Assembly: GCF_964355755.1 (NCBI RefSeq)
Contig: NC_092675.1
Span: 8,528,312-8,592,311 of the forward strand
DNA: 64,000 nucleotides
Source: Antedon mediterranea
Taxonomy: Eukaryota; Echinodermata; Crinoidea; Comatulida; Antedonidae
Reading direction: 5' to 3'
Shown here: piece by piece, positions 11,161-24,240 of the stretch
Layout of the letters: every line of letters starts with the position of its first letter
How positions within the stretch are numbered: position 1 is the first letter of the stretch
The notes under the pieces: model-generated
Seen by the model: only the letters and a program-made list of their open reading frames with translations
Told to the model about the DNA's origin: nothing
Databases searched by the model: none
Translations under genes and position numbers: made by a program

Positions 11161-14100
11161 CTTTTAATACAAAAAAAAACAATAGTACAGCTCACATTAT
11201 TATGCATTTATTATTATATTGTACACAATGTCGTTTTGTGGATGGTTTTTTTGTGGAAATACAGTAAATTGAAATTGTGTATGTTTGTAAGATGTAGTCC
11301 CTTGAAACACAAAATATGAAGGTTAAAATATTCTAAATTTAAATTGGCCATATCAAAGTAATATTAAAGTTATTCACTTTAAGTCGAAAATTTGAGCCAA
11401 AAACAACAAGTTTACGTAATTAACAGATAAATTAATTTGATTACATTTCGTCTGGAAAATCGTCGCGAGCAAAAGTAAACAAAGATTTCACGAGTATGCA
11501 TTATGCTAATTAGGATTGTTTACAACTCGTCAGGGTTGAGAATGTGTTTCCACACAGATCGCGAGGAAGTTTTATGATTATGCATACAGTGTAGCCACAA
11601 GCAGGTTGCATTATGAGATATGTTTTGATCAAAAACTTTGACTGGAAGTCAAAGTTATATTTTTAACAAAAAAACGTCTGTATTTCAGTTAAATTATTTG
11701 TTTAAACTAATTTTTGGTGAAAGTTAATAACTATTATGATACTTCAAAATGACTTTTTTTTCAAAATATTTTATTTTTTTGGAATTTGTCAAAGGGATAA
11801 TACATCTGTAAGTTTTATTTGGAGTGCAATTCTGATTTAATAACATCAATTTTTGTTGCCTTGTTGTCATTTGTAATGTATGATTTGAATGTAAATTTTG
11901 GTGCAATTCACTGTTTTCTGCAAGGCCATTTTATTTAGGTATTTGAATGAAACAGAATTAAATTGGTTTTGGTGAAAAATTATTCACAATGTATGTTTAA
12001 ATGTATGCTGTAAATGTATGCTGTAATACACCATTTTTGTTGAAAATTCTATTTTCTGCAATTTTAACCAATAACCTTTTTTTTTATTAACGTAAAGAAG
12101 GGTTGTAGAGGAGAGAAACAAATGGCAAATCATTTGTAACATATTTTCAGTTTACTTAGATAAAAATAGCCAGAAGTGTAATTGATCTTTGCCATAAATA
12201 AATGAATTCCATATTCAAATGAGCTACTTTTGGTGTCCATTTATTTACGATGTCACGTGTATGTTATATATCTTTTCTAATTCAATGATTTCCTATATAG
12301 GAAAACATAATAAGTTAATGAAAATGTACCTACTTGTACCAATTTGTGAGCGTCATCATTATATAAAATGATGCCAACATAAAGACAAGATGAAGGAATG
12401 AATAATTGTATACAACGCCTTCTTCTTCATTGTGAATTACACCTGAAACAGGTCTCTTTTTCGATCCCTTTTCTTCCTGAATTCGTTTATTTTTCTGATC
12501 ATTTTTCTTCTTTTTCTTTCGCTTATTTGATGGCTGAGAACATTCTTCTTCGTCACTGATTCCCTTGCTTAAGTGCTGTCTAGCTAGAGGAAACTCTTTA
12601 AAAAAAAAGGAAATAGGTTTGCAAATGACAACAAAATCCTGATGTGTGGTTTTAATAGGCCTATCATATTAAAAATGATTATGATAGTAATATATTTTTA
12701 CCCTCAAGTTCTGTTTTTTCTCCAAGTGGATCACATAGACAGCAAGCACCTTCCTAGTAACATATATAGAAATACATGATTAAATCGGTATATTTATGGG
12801 TAAAATGAATAAATTAGTAAACTCATTCAAAATTAGACAATCAGAAAACAAATGCAAAATTAGTCGCATATATTTCTTTCATAATTACTCTAGTAGCTGG
12901 TTAAATAGCAGTCTATCTTTCAACTCATGAAATATTATCCACCATCCAATACAAAACATTCATTATTTGTATAATAGGATTTCATTATTTTCCTATAACA
13001 CACACGAAACATGCACTGGATGATCACATTTTTCACTGACATTGACAACATATATTAAATGCATTGTCTCCTAAGATACGATAAATAAAGATGAGTAAAA
13101 TCAAACTTTGAATAGGCTACTATAGGTTCTATTAATATAACACACAAAATAATGATTTTGCTTGAGAGAAAGACAAAATAAACAGTTTTAAATGGTTTAT
13201 GAATTCAATAGTGAATAATTAAAATAATTAACATTATTTTTTCAAGGGGAAAATGTATCTTTAATAAAAAAAAATCTGATGAAAATGAAAGCATACAAAC
13301 AAAAACGTCAATACTCAATACCAACTGTACACAGCATAGCTATCCAATGTACATCAATATTAAAAAATTTGTTTTATTGATGTTTCACGCCAAATTACAG
13401 ACAGTACAGTATACGTACAAAACATCTTATAGTTCATATTAAGTACTTACAGTTCCACGTCGGGGGAAACAATGCCATCGTCTGGCATTTACAACACTGT
13501 TGGTAAGAAAAGCAAGAAATAGTACATGCCAAATAAAAACAATTTATGAGCATCAATTCCCATTGAAAATAAATATAGAAACTAGAACTTTGAACTTGTC
13601 ACCAGAACGAGTTGGTGCAAGTGCAACATATTATATTAGCTATATGGTTCATATTGTATTACATTTATAATCATGTATGTATATTTGTTTGTAAATAGAG
13701 AATAAGACTAGATTAGAAAGAGTGTGCAAAACGACCTCTGAAATAATTGGATTATTGCTTAAACTTGTTATTAGTGATATGTATAAAAAAAATTAAATTT
13801 ATACCAAAATTATGAAAAGTTGTTTTATTGAAATTCCGAGAAAGAGATTCAAAATAGACATGTTCTTTACATTCAATTTCCCATTGCAGGATTTGTGTTA
13901 TTATTCAAAAATCAAGTGGAAAAAATCTTCCAATATTATGTGCTGTGTGAGAAAAAATATGAATTTTGACAATTTCTAAATACATAAAATTGCCTAAAAA
14001 AAGCTCCAAATTGAACAGTAATTAAGTGTGCACATATGCAACTAAGATTACTGCTTATTTTGTTTAGAGCAACCAACATTGTGGAAAGATGATTAATTAA

Positions 14101-17100
14101 ACTTAGATGGTAACTCTTAGCATGATGGTGATGGCCACTTAGGGTTTGGTGATGTGTGAAAATAAGCAACTTGTTAACAAAAAACATGCTTAAAAATTAG
14201 GTGTATAATTCTATTACTAACTTGTAAGTTTATGGTATTATTGTGCTGAATTGTATATTAAATATGGTAGGTAATATTACTCTACTCACTACTTTATTCG
14301 TCATCAAAATGAAAAATGAAGATTGTGAAAAGTATGGTTCGGCAAAACTTATGTGGGAGAAAATTAAGCATGGATAAACAACCAACTATGATGGAAGAGA
14401 ATAAAATAAACAGTTGTAAAATGGAAATGGCCATACATCACAACAAAATTGTACATGAAGTCATCTAAAACTCCAGTACCTTCCATTTAAACTAGATTTG
14501 AACTTAAATGATTGGTCTGTAAACATACCTCCTCTAAGATACTGTACTAGCTATTCATTTCTTTGTAAACATAAAATAAATATGAAAATGCACATTGTAC
14601 ATACAGTGAATATATATATATATATACACACACTGTATTTGCAGTTGATCTTTGACATTGACAGTTATTTGACCCAAATTGTTCGTGAACATACGTTTAT
14701 ATTCAAATGATACATTTTGGTAAAATGTGACCGGCGGACATTACCTTTTATTGACTGATCGTCTTGCATCTCAATTGTGCCAAAAAGTGACTGGAAGACA
14801 TAGGCCTAATACACTATAAAACACATTGTTAGTGCCCACTGAAAGTAGAGTGTTGGAATTAGTTAGCCTGTCTGTAAATGTTAATGCTATAGGCTTACTA
14901 AATTAACATTTGAGCAAATTTGAAATAGATAGATAGCTATTAAAACAAAAGGTATTTTTAGAGAATTGCTGTGCAGTAATCATGGCGGTATGCTAATAAA
15001 CATGACGTTATTGTTATTTACCATGTTTACATAGGTTAATTTATTTCCAGTTATGAATTGAAATGAAATTATTATTTTACCTTAACTTTTTCTGAAATTC
15101 TAAATTAAGAGCTGAAGAGTGTGCATTTCTTGCAATATTGCTATCATATTCTATGTGCGTACCACCTAATTCATTCATGGTGTATTATATTTCTAGTTTT
15201 AAACTGCAATTGGTTTGACTGTTTTGCCTTGTGTTCCTAAATAGAAGGATGGTCTATAAAAGGCTAATCTACAGATAAAGCGTGGAGAATTCCATACATG
15301 TACAAGTTGGAAGTGGTGCGATAGACAGAAAATTATCAATATATACAATGTGTTGTCCACTCAGTAAGGACCACACAGCAGAGTGGCCATTCACCTACTC
15401 ACTTTAAACCATATACTTAAAGGAAGTTGAAGGAATCAAAACAAAATTTGAGTGTTTTTGAGAAAAAGGAAGCACCTTCAGAAATCTGAAAAATGCTTAA
15501 AAAGTGCAATTAAATGGTTACTGACAACAAATCATTCAATACATCATTACACTGTAGGGATTCCAAGAGTATAGTTTCAGTTTTTGATGAGTGCAAACTG
15601 TAGTAGTTTTTGCGCTGAGTAATGCATATATCAGAGCATAATGGTAGATACCTCAGAATGACTAAAATGACCTAAAATACCTTATGAGGTTAGAAAATAT
15701 AATTATCTGCATTTGTTGAAGGAATTATCTGCATTTGTTGAATATTTGTTGAAAGATATCCAAGAGATTCAGATATGTGTCATCTAATGCACTTCCAAGA
15801 GTGGCATCACAAGAAATATTGACTTTGAATGAACAAGTTCAGAACGCTTCTGGAAAACAACATTGTGTTCATTTGTGAAGGCAACAAGCCTCCACAAATC
15901 TGATCAGCCTGAACACAGGTTTTGTATAACTTCTTATCTTTGTAACAGCAAACTCATAAAATTAGTTGACAAATTTAACAAAATAACAGGCAGGTTTATA
16001 CTGATTGTTGAGTAGTACAGTTATGAAATACAAGACATATACATGCAACAAACGTAACATCTGATATTATTCAATAAAAATTCATGCACCTGCTGACCAT
16101 TAAAAACGTATAACAAACTATTATACCTCATCCTTTGCGAAAATGCAGAAAATGAATTACAAACGCAATACATATTATTGAAAGTAGCAGGCCTGTATGC
16201 ATCATGCATTTGCTCCCTTACTATTGCTCGCACAAGACACTTCCCAATGAGTGGGATGCGGGATCCTACTGCCGCTATCATTTTTTCATTTTCAAAACTA
16301 CAATACAACCAAAATTATGTCATGTGTGAAGAAGTGTCAAGAATCTTTTTACTTCAGTAGCATAAAAATGCACATTGGAAAGTATTACTGGATAAAATGT
16401 CATGAAAAAATCCATGATCACATACAAATTAATGACAGCTACACACAGTATTTAGACAAATAGAATCGGAGAGATGAATGAATCAATCTGGCACAAAAAA
16501 GCACAACATGGCATTATCATAAATGGTTGGCTGGTTCATGTATGGTAGTGTAACAGTCAATCTAAATTTTCAAGTACATGCATGTTCCTCTATTAGGTAA
16601 ATTAAACAGATCCAGAAACCTTTTGAGGAAATATTAAAATTTCAATTTTATGTTGGAAATAAACAGTAGTAATTAATATCTGTAAATTAGGAGAGAGAGT
16701 TTGTAGGTTGTCTGTTGCTATTGCACGCATGCATATACATGACATATTAAAATGAAAAGAATTATATAATTATTATAAATGAACAAATTCAACTAAATAA
16801 ATAAAAAATACAGATTCTACAGTTACAGTACACATCAATCGATTAAATTAAATTGTTTAAATGTTTAACAAAAACAAACCTTGCATAAACTACCATTACA
16901 ATCATGATGGTGGCATCTGCAATTGCCTTAATAAGATCATTGTACGAGTTGTTGATCAGGTTTGAAAGCACAGAATCTCCTGGACCACAGAATGTCTGGT
17001 TATATTTAAATTGGGTTTCTCCAGTCTCTTGAGAAATGCCATTTGGTATCTTATCTACAAATATTAATGGAAAATGTGAATGGAATAAAGAAATCTACAT

Positions 17101-20100
17101 CTGAATCCTCACAACATGTGAATGTTGTAGAAAGTAAATTACAAATAAAAAGACATCAACAATAAATATAGAAAGACTAGTCTAGTAATGTAGTTAAATG
17201 TCATAGTATGTCATGATCATTGTACAGATAGTACGCGCTATTTGCAAGAGTGAAGATAGTGGAAGACCACTTTTAATACAATTACAAGCCTACTGTATCA
17301 TGTAAAACTACTGCAAATTTAAACTCACAATTAGAACCTCATTGGTTCATGATTATATATTTTAATTATATATAAATTATAAAGCTTTTTTTAATGTCAT
17401 GATGCATATTCAGACTCTGGAGACGTGTCATGCGTTAATAATCAGAAATAACTATGCAAAGCAATATTTGTATTTCTTTGATGGAGTCCTATTTATAAAT
17501 TGTTATAATCGCTAATAATATTACTATTTTCAACCCAACTCCCAAATCAAAAATGAACTTGCACCAGCAGGCTAGGATACACATTCATTCTTTGGGCGTG
17601 GGTTTTTATTTACAACAACTTACTAATTACTGGTGGTTCAATAGACATGGCTGTCCAGGTGAGATAAATTATATATAGGCTTATAATAGATGACTGCAAC
17701 AGGCAACAATCCGATTGCTCTAAAAGTAGTAAAAAATAATTACAATTACTTTATGTAACTAGACAGAGAAATGCCAAAATAATAGTAATTAAAAGTGTCC
17801 CCTCCATACACAAGAAATCAACCCGACATGATTTGTTTCCAACAAAACAAGCCCCTCAAAATAAGGGACTTTGCGACAAACATCGGGTTTAGCATGAAAT
17901 ATGGATTTCTGGGTAGTCCGTATTAGGGAGGTACACACTGTACATATTAAAATTAATTATTAGGAAAAACTTACTTTTACGAACGGAAGGTAACATCATT
18001 AAAAGAGAAAGGATCAAACAGACTGCAGAATTAGTAATGATGAAATACAAGTTTAAGGTGCAATGACTATCAAGAGCAAACTGTGTGATAAGCACGTAGA
18101 TACCAACTAGTACACCAGCATAGAACACTATAATAAACAAACTTAGAACTGAAAAAGCAAAAACAAAATACAGGTATTAGTCATTTTGTCAGTAATAATG
18201 TAATTTAATATTTGTGTACTAATGTAAGTAATATTGTACAGTAATAATACATTTCTTGTTAGTCTCCATATTTAACAATGGTATTTTACATTATTAAACA
18301 AAACATCAAAGACATTATACAATTTTACAACATTTTAATTCAAATTATAAGTATTGTGGACGTATTTAAGAATAATACAGTACATGTTTTTTTTAGCAGA
18401 ATATGGTTATTACCTTACAGGTGTATTTGTAGCTGAGTAGTGTACAATGGGGTGTATGTAAGAATGTGCTAAAAATGTCATACCTATGAACCACAAGATG
18501 GTGTTATTGCTTTTCATTTTTTCAGACCTATAAAAAAAAAGATATTTTATACCAAAAAAACATTAATTTTATCCTGTGCCTATACCCAGTGGTGTTGAGT
18601 CTTGTCCTCTGAGTATACTCAGTGGTGTTGAGGTTTTAAAAGATATTTAAATTATCTAAAGGTTCTCAAGCAGACATCCAGATCTGAGACGTCTCTCCAC
18701 CTATTTACAGAATTTCTGATTCCAATTGGTACGAAAGCTAAATTGCTGGGAGTCACTATTTCTGCTGACTTAACTTCTAAATCACATAGGCCTACTGTGA
18801 ATGTCTGCTGTTATTATTGTTGTCAAGAGGTACCCACTTCTGTGTTGGGCCATTGGCTCATGGTTTCCGCTATTTGCCACATTTTCAATAAATAAATAAC
18901 TTACTAATATCTTAAAACAAACGCATTAACATTTGAAATTTGAACTGCTTTTAAATTCTACATGCCTGGGGCTAAAAAAAATGTAGGTCATCACATAAAA
19001 ATATTGACACATCAAGTTGTTTCATTGATTTAATCAGCATTAAAAGGTTTAAAATGCATTAAAAATTGATATACAGTACTGTAACACTTATGTGTCTTAA
19101 CTAACAACAGATAAAAATCGATTTACATAAAAAGAAATAGCAAATCTATAGCAAGCAATAGCAATAGCAAGTATATCTGCTCCTTTATTATTTAGTATCG
19201 TTGAAAATTTAAACTTTTGCCAAATTATAAAATTATCCAATAAATAAATAAATAAAGGTCAGAATAGATTATCAAAATTATTATTGGAAAGCAAAAAATT
19301 TACCAACTATGGTTCCATGATGCTGCAAAATCAATCAGAAGGAGAAGTTGAAACAGGATAAACAGAGCAGCACCAATAAATCCAATATACATGCCTATCT
19401 CAGCAATATAACTAATGTTAGGCAAGTAAAAAGCAGCTACAATTAAGCCAAATAACAATAGCGTCTTAAAAAACCAAAACCTACACAAAACAAAATTCAA
19501 ATTTAAAATTAATCCAATCATGAAAATCATACACACAATTATTTATTTTTTAAAGCACAATTTCTAATATTTAATATTTATTAATTATAATATATTCAAT
19601 ACACAGCCATTCAATTATGATGAAGTTGTTGTCCAACTGAGACAATTGAATATTAACATTGGAATCAAATTCAATTCAATTCCATCTTTATTATCCCCAT
19701 GGGGAAACTCTGTTGGCCTTTTCAAAAATACAGTACATACAAATATAAAATACCCTAGCTCTCTTCTCATGTTGCTGGGTTCTATGCTATTCAAATATCT
19801 ATGGCATATTGCACTTTTGGTCAATATCAGTGATCCATGCAAGAAAAACATTGAAGAATGGATTGCTCAGGATAAAACAAGCCAATTATGATTGATTACT
19901 TAGTAGTAAGATGACAGACTAGCAGGGAGAATTATAGTTTTAATAATTAATAGACTTGCATTTCTTTTTCCAAATAGAATAAATAAAACACAATTTTACT
20001 ATTTAATAACTAAGTTTTTCAGACACAATTTAGCAAATGTATTTATAGAATTGCAGGAAAAATTTAAATTGTGAAAAAGCATGCAGTACCTACGCTCACG

Positions 20101-20850
20101 ATAGCCACTAGAAAAAAAAGATATCCTTCAAAACAATCATCCGTCTAGGCCTGGCTCTGAATAAAGTTTACATTCAGTATAAACTGGTTCCGACAACCAA
20201 CCCAGAGCCCAACAAATGCGTTTTTTCGAGTCAATCCAGTAAATTAAAACATCCATATTCTGCATTCCATTTCCAAAATTGAAAGAAGTTCTTACCCATT
20301 ATGAAGCATCCCTCTGGCAGATTTGCTTGTCTTTACTCCATATGTAGCAACCATAAAAAACATAAAAAACAGTGCCATACAGAAACATATTCGGTAAACA
20401 GCCAAATATTCCAATAAAATTGTACAGTTGGTTCCAGCTTTAATTTTGGCACAGAAATCTTTAAATCCACTTTGCTGATAAAAAAAGAAGATTTTGTTTA
20501 AACACATTAATTATAGATTATTATACACACTGTAGGCTGGGATACAACAATAAAAGAAAAACAGATTTTAGCTTAAACATTTTGTTTAGAATCTGATATT
20601 TCTGTCTGTGTTTCAACCAAAATAGTGATTATTACACACGATATTTCAGTCGGTCAGACAGCAAACATAGGTATCAATCAATAACATTTACCTGCATTAA
20701 TTTTTTCTCAAATGTTTCTGAAAGAAGTGCACATGATAATCCAGTTCCTATGAACAGGTAGAGTGTATACATAAGTCGTGATGTGGTCGATTCTCTGACA
20801 GGTGGACAACCGGGAAAAGCACATCCTGATGATCCAAAACAGCAACTCAA
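10983..20850 (-). CDS. SERINC: SERINC family multi-pass membrane protein (SERINC5-like), N-terminal exon missing
   Basis: Eleven coding exons on the minus strand: 20692-20850, 20296-20474, 19304-19480, 18484-18527, 17975-18148, 17624-17719, 16880-17054, 13451-13496, 12702-12753, 12334-12595 and 10983-11160 (stop TAA at 10985-10983). Lengths and phases all match and give 1,539 nt of sense codons (513 residues) plus the stop. Family landmarks appear in order: the cysteine-rich N-terminal CCFGSSGC, the AVYRICF helix, [12 protein letters not shown] then [51 protein letters not shown] and the C-terminal [18 protein letters not shown] proteins are about ten-helix membrane proteins of the plasma membrane and endosomes; phospholipid scrambling is the best supported activity. 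The order CCFGSSGC...[14 protein letters not shown] looks nearest to SERINC5. The short first exon, which normally encodes MG... and ends in phase 0, was not identified. Confidence 0.95.
11290..11808. mobile_element. MITE family A, copy 1 (SERINC intron)
   Basis: A 519-bp non-coding element with ends AAGATGTAGTCCCTTGAAAC and AAAGGGATAATACATCT. It matches, in reverse orientation and over essentially its full length, the element at 58,193-58,746 (shared CACAGATCGCGAGGAAGTTT and CTAATTAGGATTGTTTACAA). It sits between the last two SERINC coding exons. Confidence 0.8.
12334..12595 (-). CDS. SERINC: SERINC exon j: polybasic cytoplasmic loop and penultimate helix
   Basis: 262 nt, phase 1 to 2. The loop holds an acidic patch (SDEEE) followed by a strongly basic stretch ([15 protein letters not shown]). 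It then has the family segment [19 protein letters not shown] and a helix ending in TLTNWY. The lysine block is heavier than in the vertebrate SERINCs I know. Confidence 0.92.
12702..12753 (-). CDS. SERINC: SERINC exon i, 52-nt small exon
   Basis: 52 nt, phase 0 to 1, encoding [17 protein letters not shown]. Three cysteines in CCLC could be palmitoylated (inference). It continues directly into exon j as GAG TTT CCT. Confidence 0.8.
13451..13496 (-). CDS. SERINC: SERINC exon h, 46-nt small exon
   Basis: 46 nt, phase 2 to 0, encoding [15 protein letters not shown]. It is supported by a CAACAG acceptor, a GTAAGT donor and exact phase continuity. It begins the large cytoplasmic loop. Confidence 0.8.
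16880..17054 (-). CDS. SERINC: SERINC exon g
   Basis: 175 nt, phase 1 to 2. It encodes a long extracellular loop with candidate N-glycosylation sites (NQT, NNS) and a cysteine, then a helix [13 protein letters not shown]. The donor is AG|GTTTGT. Confidence 0.88.
17624..17719 (-). CDS. SERINC: SERINC exon f
   Basis: 96 nt, phase 1 to 1. It encodes [20 protein letters not shown], one of the best conserved stretches of the family, then SIEPPVI. Confidence 0.95.
17975..18148 (-). CDS. SERINC: SERINC exon e
   Basis: 174 nt, phase 1 to phase 1. It encodes two helices separated by [11 protein letters not shown], the loop that carries a conserved cysteine in SERINCs, and ends at LMMLPSVRK. Confidence 0.93.
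18484..18527 (-). CDS. SERINC: SERINC exon d, a 44-nt small exon
   Basis: Only 44 nt (phase 2 to 1) between a T-rich TATAG acceptor and a GTATGA donor. It adds [14 protein letters not shown], the linker into the next helix. It was placed by phase and by position in the family alignment. Confidence 0.88.
19304..19480 (-). CDS. SERINC: SERINC exon c
   Basis: 177 nt, phase 2 to phase 2. It completes NGFWFFK across the junction and ends at [14 protein letters not shown], a strongly conserved SERINC segment. It encodes two membrane helices. Confidence 0.95.
20296..20474 (-). CDS. SERINC: SERINC exon b
   Basis: 179 nt, phase 0 to phase 2. It carries the family segment [20 protein letters not shown] and the loop [13 protein letters not shown]. 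An extracellular loop with two cysteines ([11 protein letters not shown]) comes first. Confidence 0.95.
20692..20850 (-). CDS. SERINC: SERINC exon a: cysteine-rich start and first membrane helix
   Basis: 159 nt, phase 0 at both ends, encoding 53 residues. [17 protein letters not shown] precedes a hydrophobic helix ([15 protein letters not shown]). The donor is CAG|GTAAAT. In other SERINC genes the preceding exon holds only about a dozen residues. Confidence 0.92.
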
Positions 20851-22570
20851 CTTGATAAAAATGTAATATAATAATCAAGTTAAAATGGCTGATCAGGTAT
20901 CCCCATGAAAACACAGGGGTATCACTTTTGAACTAATCACAAATTTAAATAAATTGTGTCACATTGACGGTAAAAAAAATCATATTCAGTTTTAACACTC
21001 ACAATTACAGATTATTATATAGAGTGGCACCGAGTATTTGATAGATTAAAAGAAAACACGTCTGTAAAATTATCAATTTAACTATTTCATTTGTTTGATT
21101 TTCATTTATAAAAATACTTATGAAGCTTCATTAATACTAAGGTGTGCTATACACGATAAAGTTTAGATAACAGGAGTTGAAATACAAGGTGGATGCGAAA
21201 CAGCAATAGCGCCACCAAACAAAGGTTCTACACTAAACAATACTGTTAATCAGTGACATTTTGGAGTTTATACAAATATCAATATTTTGTTATGAATTTT
21301 ACTGCAGGCTGTTTGGTCAGTCACACTTCATCTAATCTATGCCCAGAAGGGCCCGGTATACTTTATAACCGCGAGGGTTTTACGATATAAAATGATATTA
21401 CACAAACCAGCCCGTGCTCGCCATAGATACGAAAGTGAAAAGTTCCTAGAACACCCCTGTATTATAATGGACCAGTCCGCAACCACGCCCTTATGTTGGA
21501 ACGTTCCAACGTACCCCCGTCATCATTTTCTTTCGTAACGTGGAGATGTTACGACGCATGATACAAAACGTGATACGTTGTTGTACATTGTACTATACAA
21601 AGTTCCTAACTTACGTGCTGATTACCAGACGACTTGTGATAGGATATTTATTGTATTCTTACGCAGGTTGCAGTACAAGCATTTGTTATACTACATGTAA
21701 TCTATGCCCAGAAAGGCCCATTATACTGTATAATCGTTAGGGTTTTATGATATAAAATGATATCAAGTATTCACAAACATGCTCTATTGGTACAGTATAT
21801 TTAAAAAGAAGAGACTGTAGCTGTTAAGAGGTTACAGTACAACCTGTTAACTTAAATTTACAATTTTTTGTAACAAATTTGTATCCTTGACCCAGAGATT
21901 ATAGAATAGCAGAGGAAAGAAAGGTCAGAACACTCTCAAAAAAAGAATAAGTTTTCTCAGTAGGTAAAGTCTTTTTGCTATCATTTCCGTATTTAATTCC
22001 CAGATGAGGTTGTCCTAAAAAATTGTCTATAGTCTGGGGATTTTACTTGCAGACGTAGCAGCCACTTGATAGCTTGAATGCTATGAAACATCACTTATAA
22101 CAGAGGATAGTCTTCAGTTTCGAAATAAACCTAACCAGTTGACAGTTATTTACCTGTACATTAAAAATGAGGTTCTACTAAAACATGCTAAAAGCACCCA
22201 GGTGCACAGAGAGCACACTGCATACCAATAAATGCCCGGATATGGTTTAAAGAGTATTTTTATGTATATAAATACACATGTTTTTTTTAATTTTCTATTT
22301 CAACAATATTTTACAAGGGTGGTCCATCCAGTCGAAGCTGATCATTAGGGACCCTCACAAAAATACAATATGACGAGACATAAACATGTATATTAAATTA
22401 AAATAAATAGAATTTATAAAGATAAACAAAATAAAATGCACAACAAAATTATAATCAAAAATTGAATTAATTAAATTAACTAAAATTCAACTAGATTTGA
22501 ACTCGTCACTTTGACGAGTTAGTTATCCGCAGAAAATGCGGAAGGAAAAAGATTACACCATTATGATGAC
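20851..22570. other. Upstream of visible SERINC exons, no exon recognised
   Basis: The missing SERINC first exon could lie here, but I found no ATG-bearing short frame ending in phase 0 at a donor. The segment has two near copies of a block with TCTATGCCCAGAAGGGCCC and GAGGGTTTTACGATATAAAA (about 21,335-21,400 and 21,700-21,760), a diverged direct repeat. Confidence 0.5.
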
Positions 22571-22579
22571 ATTTTTATT

Positions 22580-23770
22580 TAACAGGCAACTTTGATAGAT
22601 AGCCTAGGATACCAATATACAAAGGTTGATCAGAGGCGGGCGAACACAACTTGGCGGTGCTACCGTAGGACTCCTGCCCTAACCTGCAAAGCAATGGTTT
22701 TAGAAAGAGATGGGGTATACAGTACACTAGACGACTCCACGAGCACATATGCGGGATGGTGTCAAGTACGTACATTTATATTTTTATCATGTCACATTTT
22801 TTTATTCAAGCAATATATATTTATATATGCATGGCAAAATCTAATGTTGATATAAAGTACAACACATTTATCTGTTCTGAAAACTGTTCAGTTTCGATCA
22901 TTATATTTTGATCGTTAAAAAATGTTTGCAAATCATGCGCTTTTACTCAAAATGATCGTGCATTAATGATTATTAATCCTACACTGCCTAATTCCAGCCT
23001 CGCAAAATAAGACAACCTACAAAGGAAATTGTCCAGACCAAGGAGGCATCCGTCAAACTTGCAATTCGAACTCCAAAAACCATTTTTATTTGCAACCGGT
23101 GCTATGGACATACTGGGAAGATCAAGAGTGTGGTTAGAATTTTTCCCTGTACACTTTCATTTTGTTTAAATTACAATGTACATACTTGTCTTGTTTCGTT
23201 AACATTCTTATAACGTTTTAAAAAATATCTTTACAAGTAGTTGATAAGAGATCCGTTTAGTCAGATATTCACATTCACAGCTTCATCAGTATGGGGACAT
23301 CGGTAAAGCAAGTACTATTTGTTGCTGTGATGTTAGGCAAGAGGAGTGTGGACTATTACAGCTGTGTTGCGTTCTGTTATGCGGATGTTGCGGGAAAAAA
23401 ACGTAGTGAAAGTGGAGGCTATCTTCAGACAGATGCGACGCAACGCCGGGCAATCGCCTTAACTCCAGGAACTTCTCACTTACATGAACGACTACTGGAT
23501 TAATGGTGACATCTACAGTCCAATGGATTGTCCGACAGCAACCACGATGCGGAAGGTTACCACCAACGCCTCAATCACAGAGCTAAATGAGGTGAGTTTT
23601 TCTGTTATTTAAACATCATTATTTTTTTTAAATATAGTTTGTTATTTAGTATTTTTTTTTTCTTCTTTACAGCAAACCTTCACTTCTACTTGCTGTATAA
23701 GCTTCTTCACAAGGAGAGTGAGATGGTAGCCATCAACACAGAGCTCATTTTTAGAGAGGATGAGATCTGA
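22580..23770 (+). pseudogene. Broken FLYWCH / MULE-type transposase-derived gene
   Basis: About 22,592-22,770 encodes a FLYWCH-like zinc finger core (YTKVDQRRANTTWRCYRRT, then CKAMV), but the expected final His-x-His is replaced by STYAG. About 23,420-23,530 encodes LLTYMNDYWINGDIYSP, and after a frame change about 23,520-23,585 encodes SDSNHDAEGYHQRLNHRAK. After a GT-AG intron, 23,675-23,770 encodes ANLHFYLLYKLLHKESEMVA and ends FREDEI-stop. This order matches invertebrate MULE-like proteins with an N-terminal FLYWCH finger. An in-frame stop and at least one frameshift show it is decayed. Intermediate catalytic sequence is not recognisable. Confidence 0.7.
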
Positions 23771-23862
23771 AGACAGTCACGACATGCCGTCATTGCAACA
23801 TAACGGTTGAACGGATACTGGGACAAGTCTCTAGTGTAAGAGGTGCACGAACTGCAAGATCA

Positions 23863-24240
23863 TTGCTGTTAGCATCAAGCCGTGTCATCAGCACCGGGGA
23901 CGAATTCATTTTAGATGTGAATGCGTCAGACCTGGCGTTAAGGGGAGAGCTAATACAAATAATTGCCTATGCTAGCACCCATCTCATGGGGAAGCAGCGC
24001 AATTACTGTACGACCTGCAAAGAATTACTAGCGGTGGTGTTTCTAACGAGGCATTTTCTCCCCTAGACCTTTCCAGGTTAGAACAGACCATAGCAGTCTG
24101 GTCTGGTTATTGTCCTTCAAAAACCCCACAAGGGCAATTAGCCCGGTGGATAGAGGAACTCAGCCTCTATAATCTTGTCTTGGAACATCGTACGGGGGTA
24201 CTCCATGGGAATGCGGATGCGTTATCCTGTCAGGCCAAAC
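23863..24240 (+). pseudogene. Ty3/gypsy RNase H region fragment
   Basis: The first part (to 24,066) has DVNASDLALRGEL, IAYASTHLMGKQRNYCTT and KELLAVVFLTRHF, the connection and RNase H motifs of Ty3/gypsy pol. After a frame shift the next part reads RTDHS-like, then GQLARWIEELS and LEHRTGVLHGNADALS, the end of the same domain. The reverse transcriptase that should precede it is missing. Confidence 0.88.

Noticed and set aside
16021-16463. Three overlapping open frames of 60-95 codons on both strands
   Set aside because: They lie in a SERINC intron, overlap one another and resemble nothing; no splice context.
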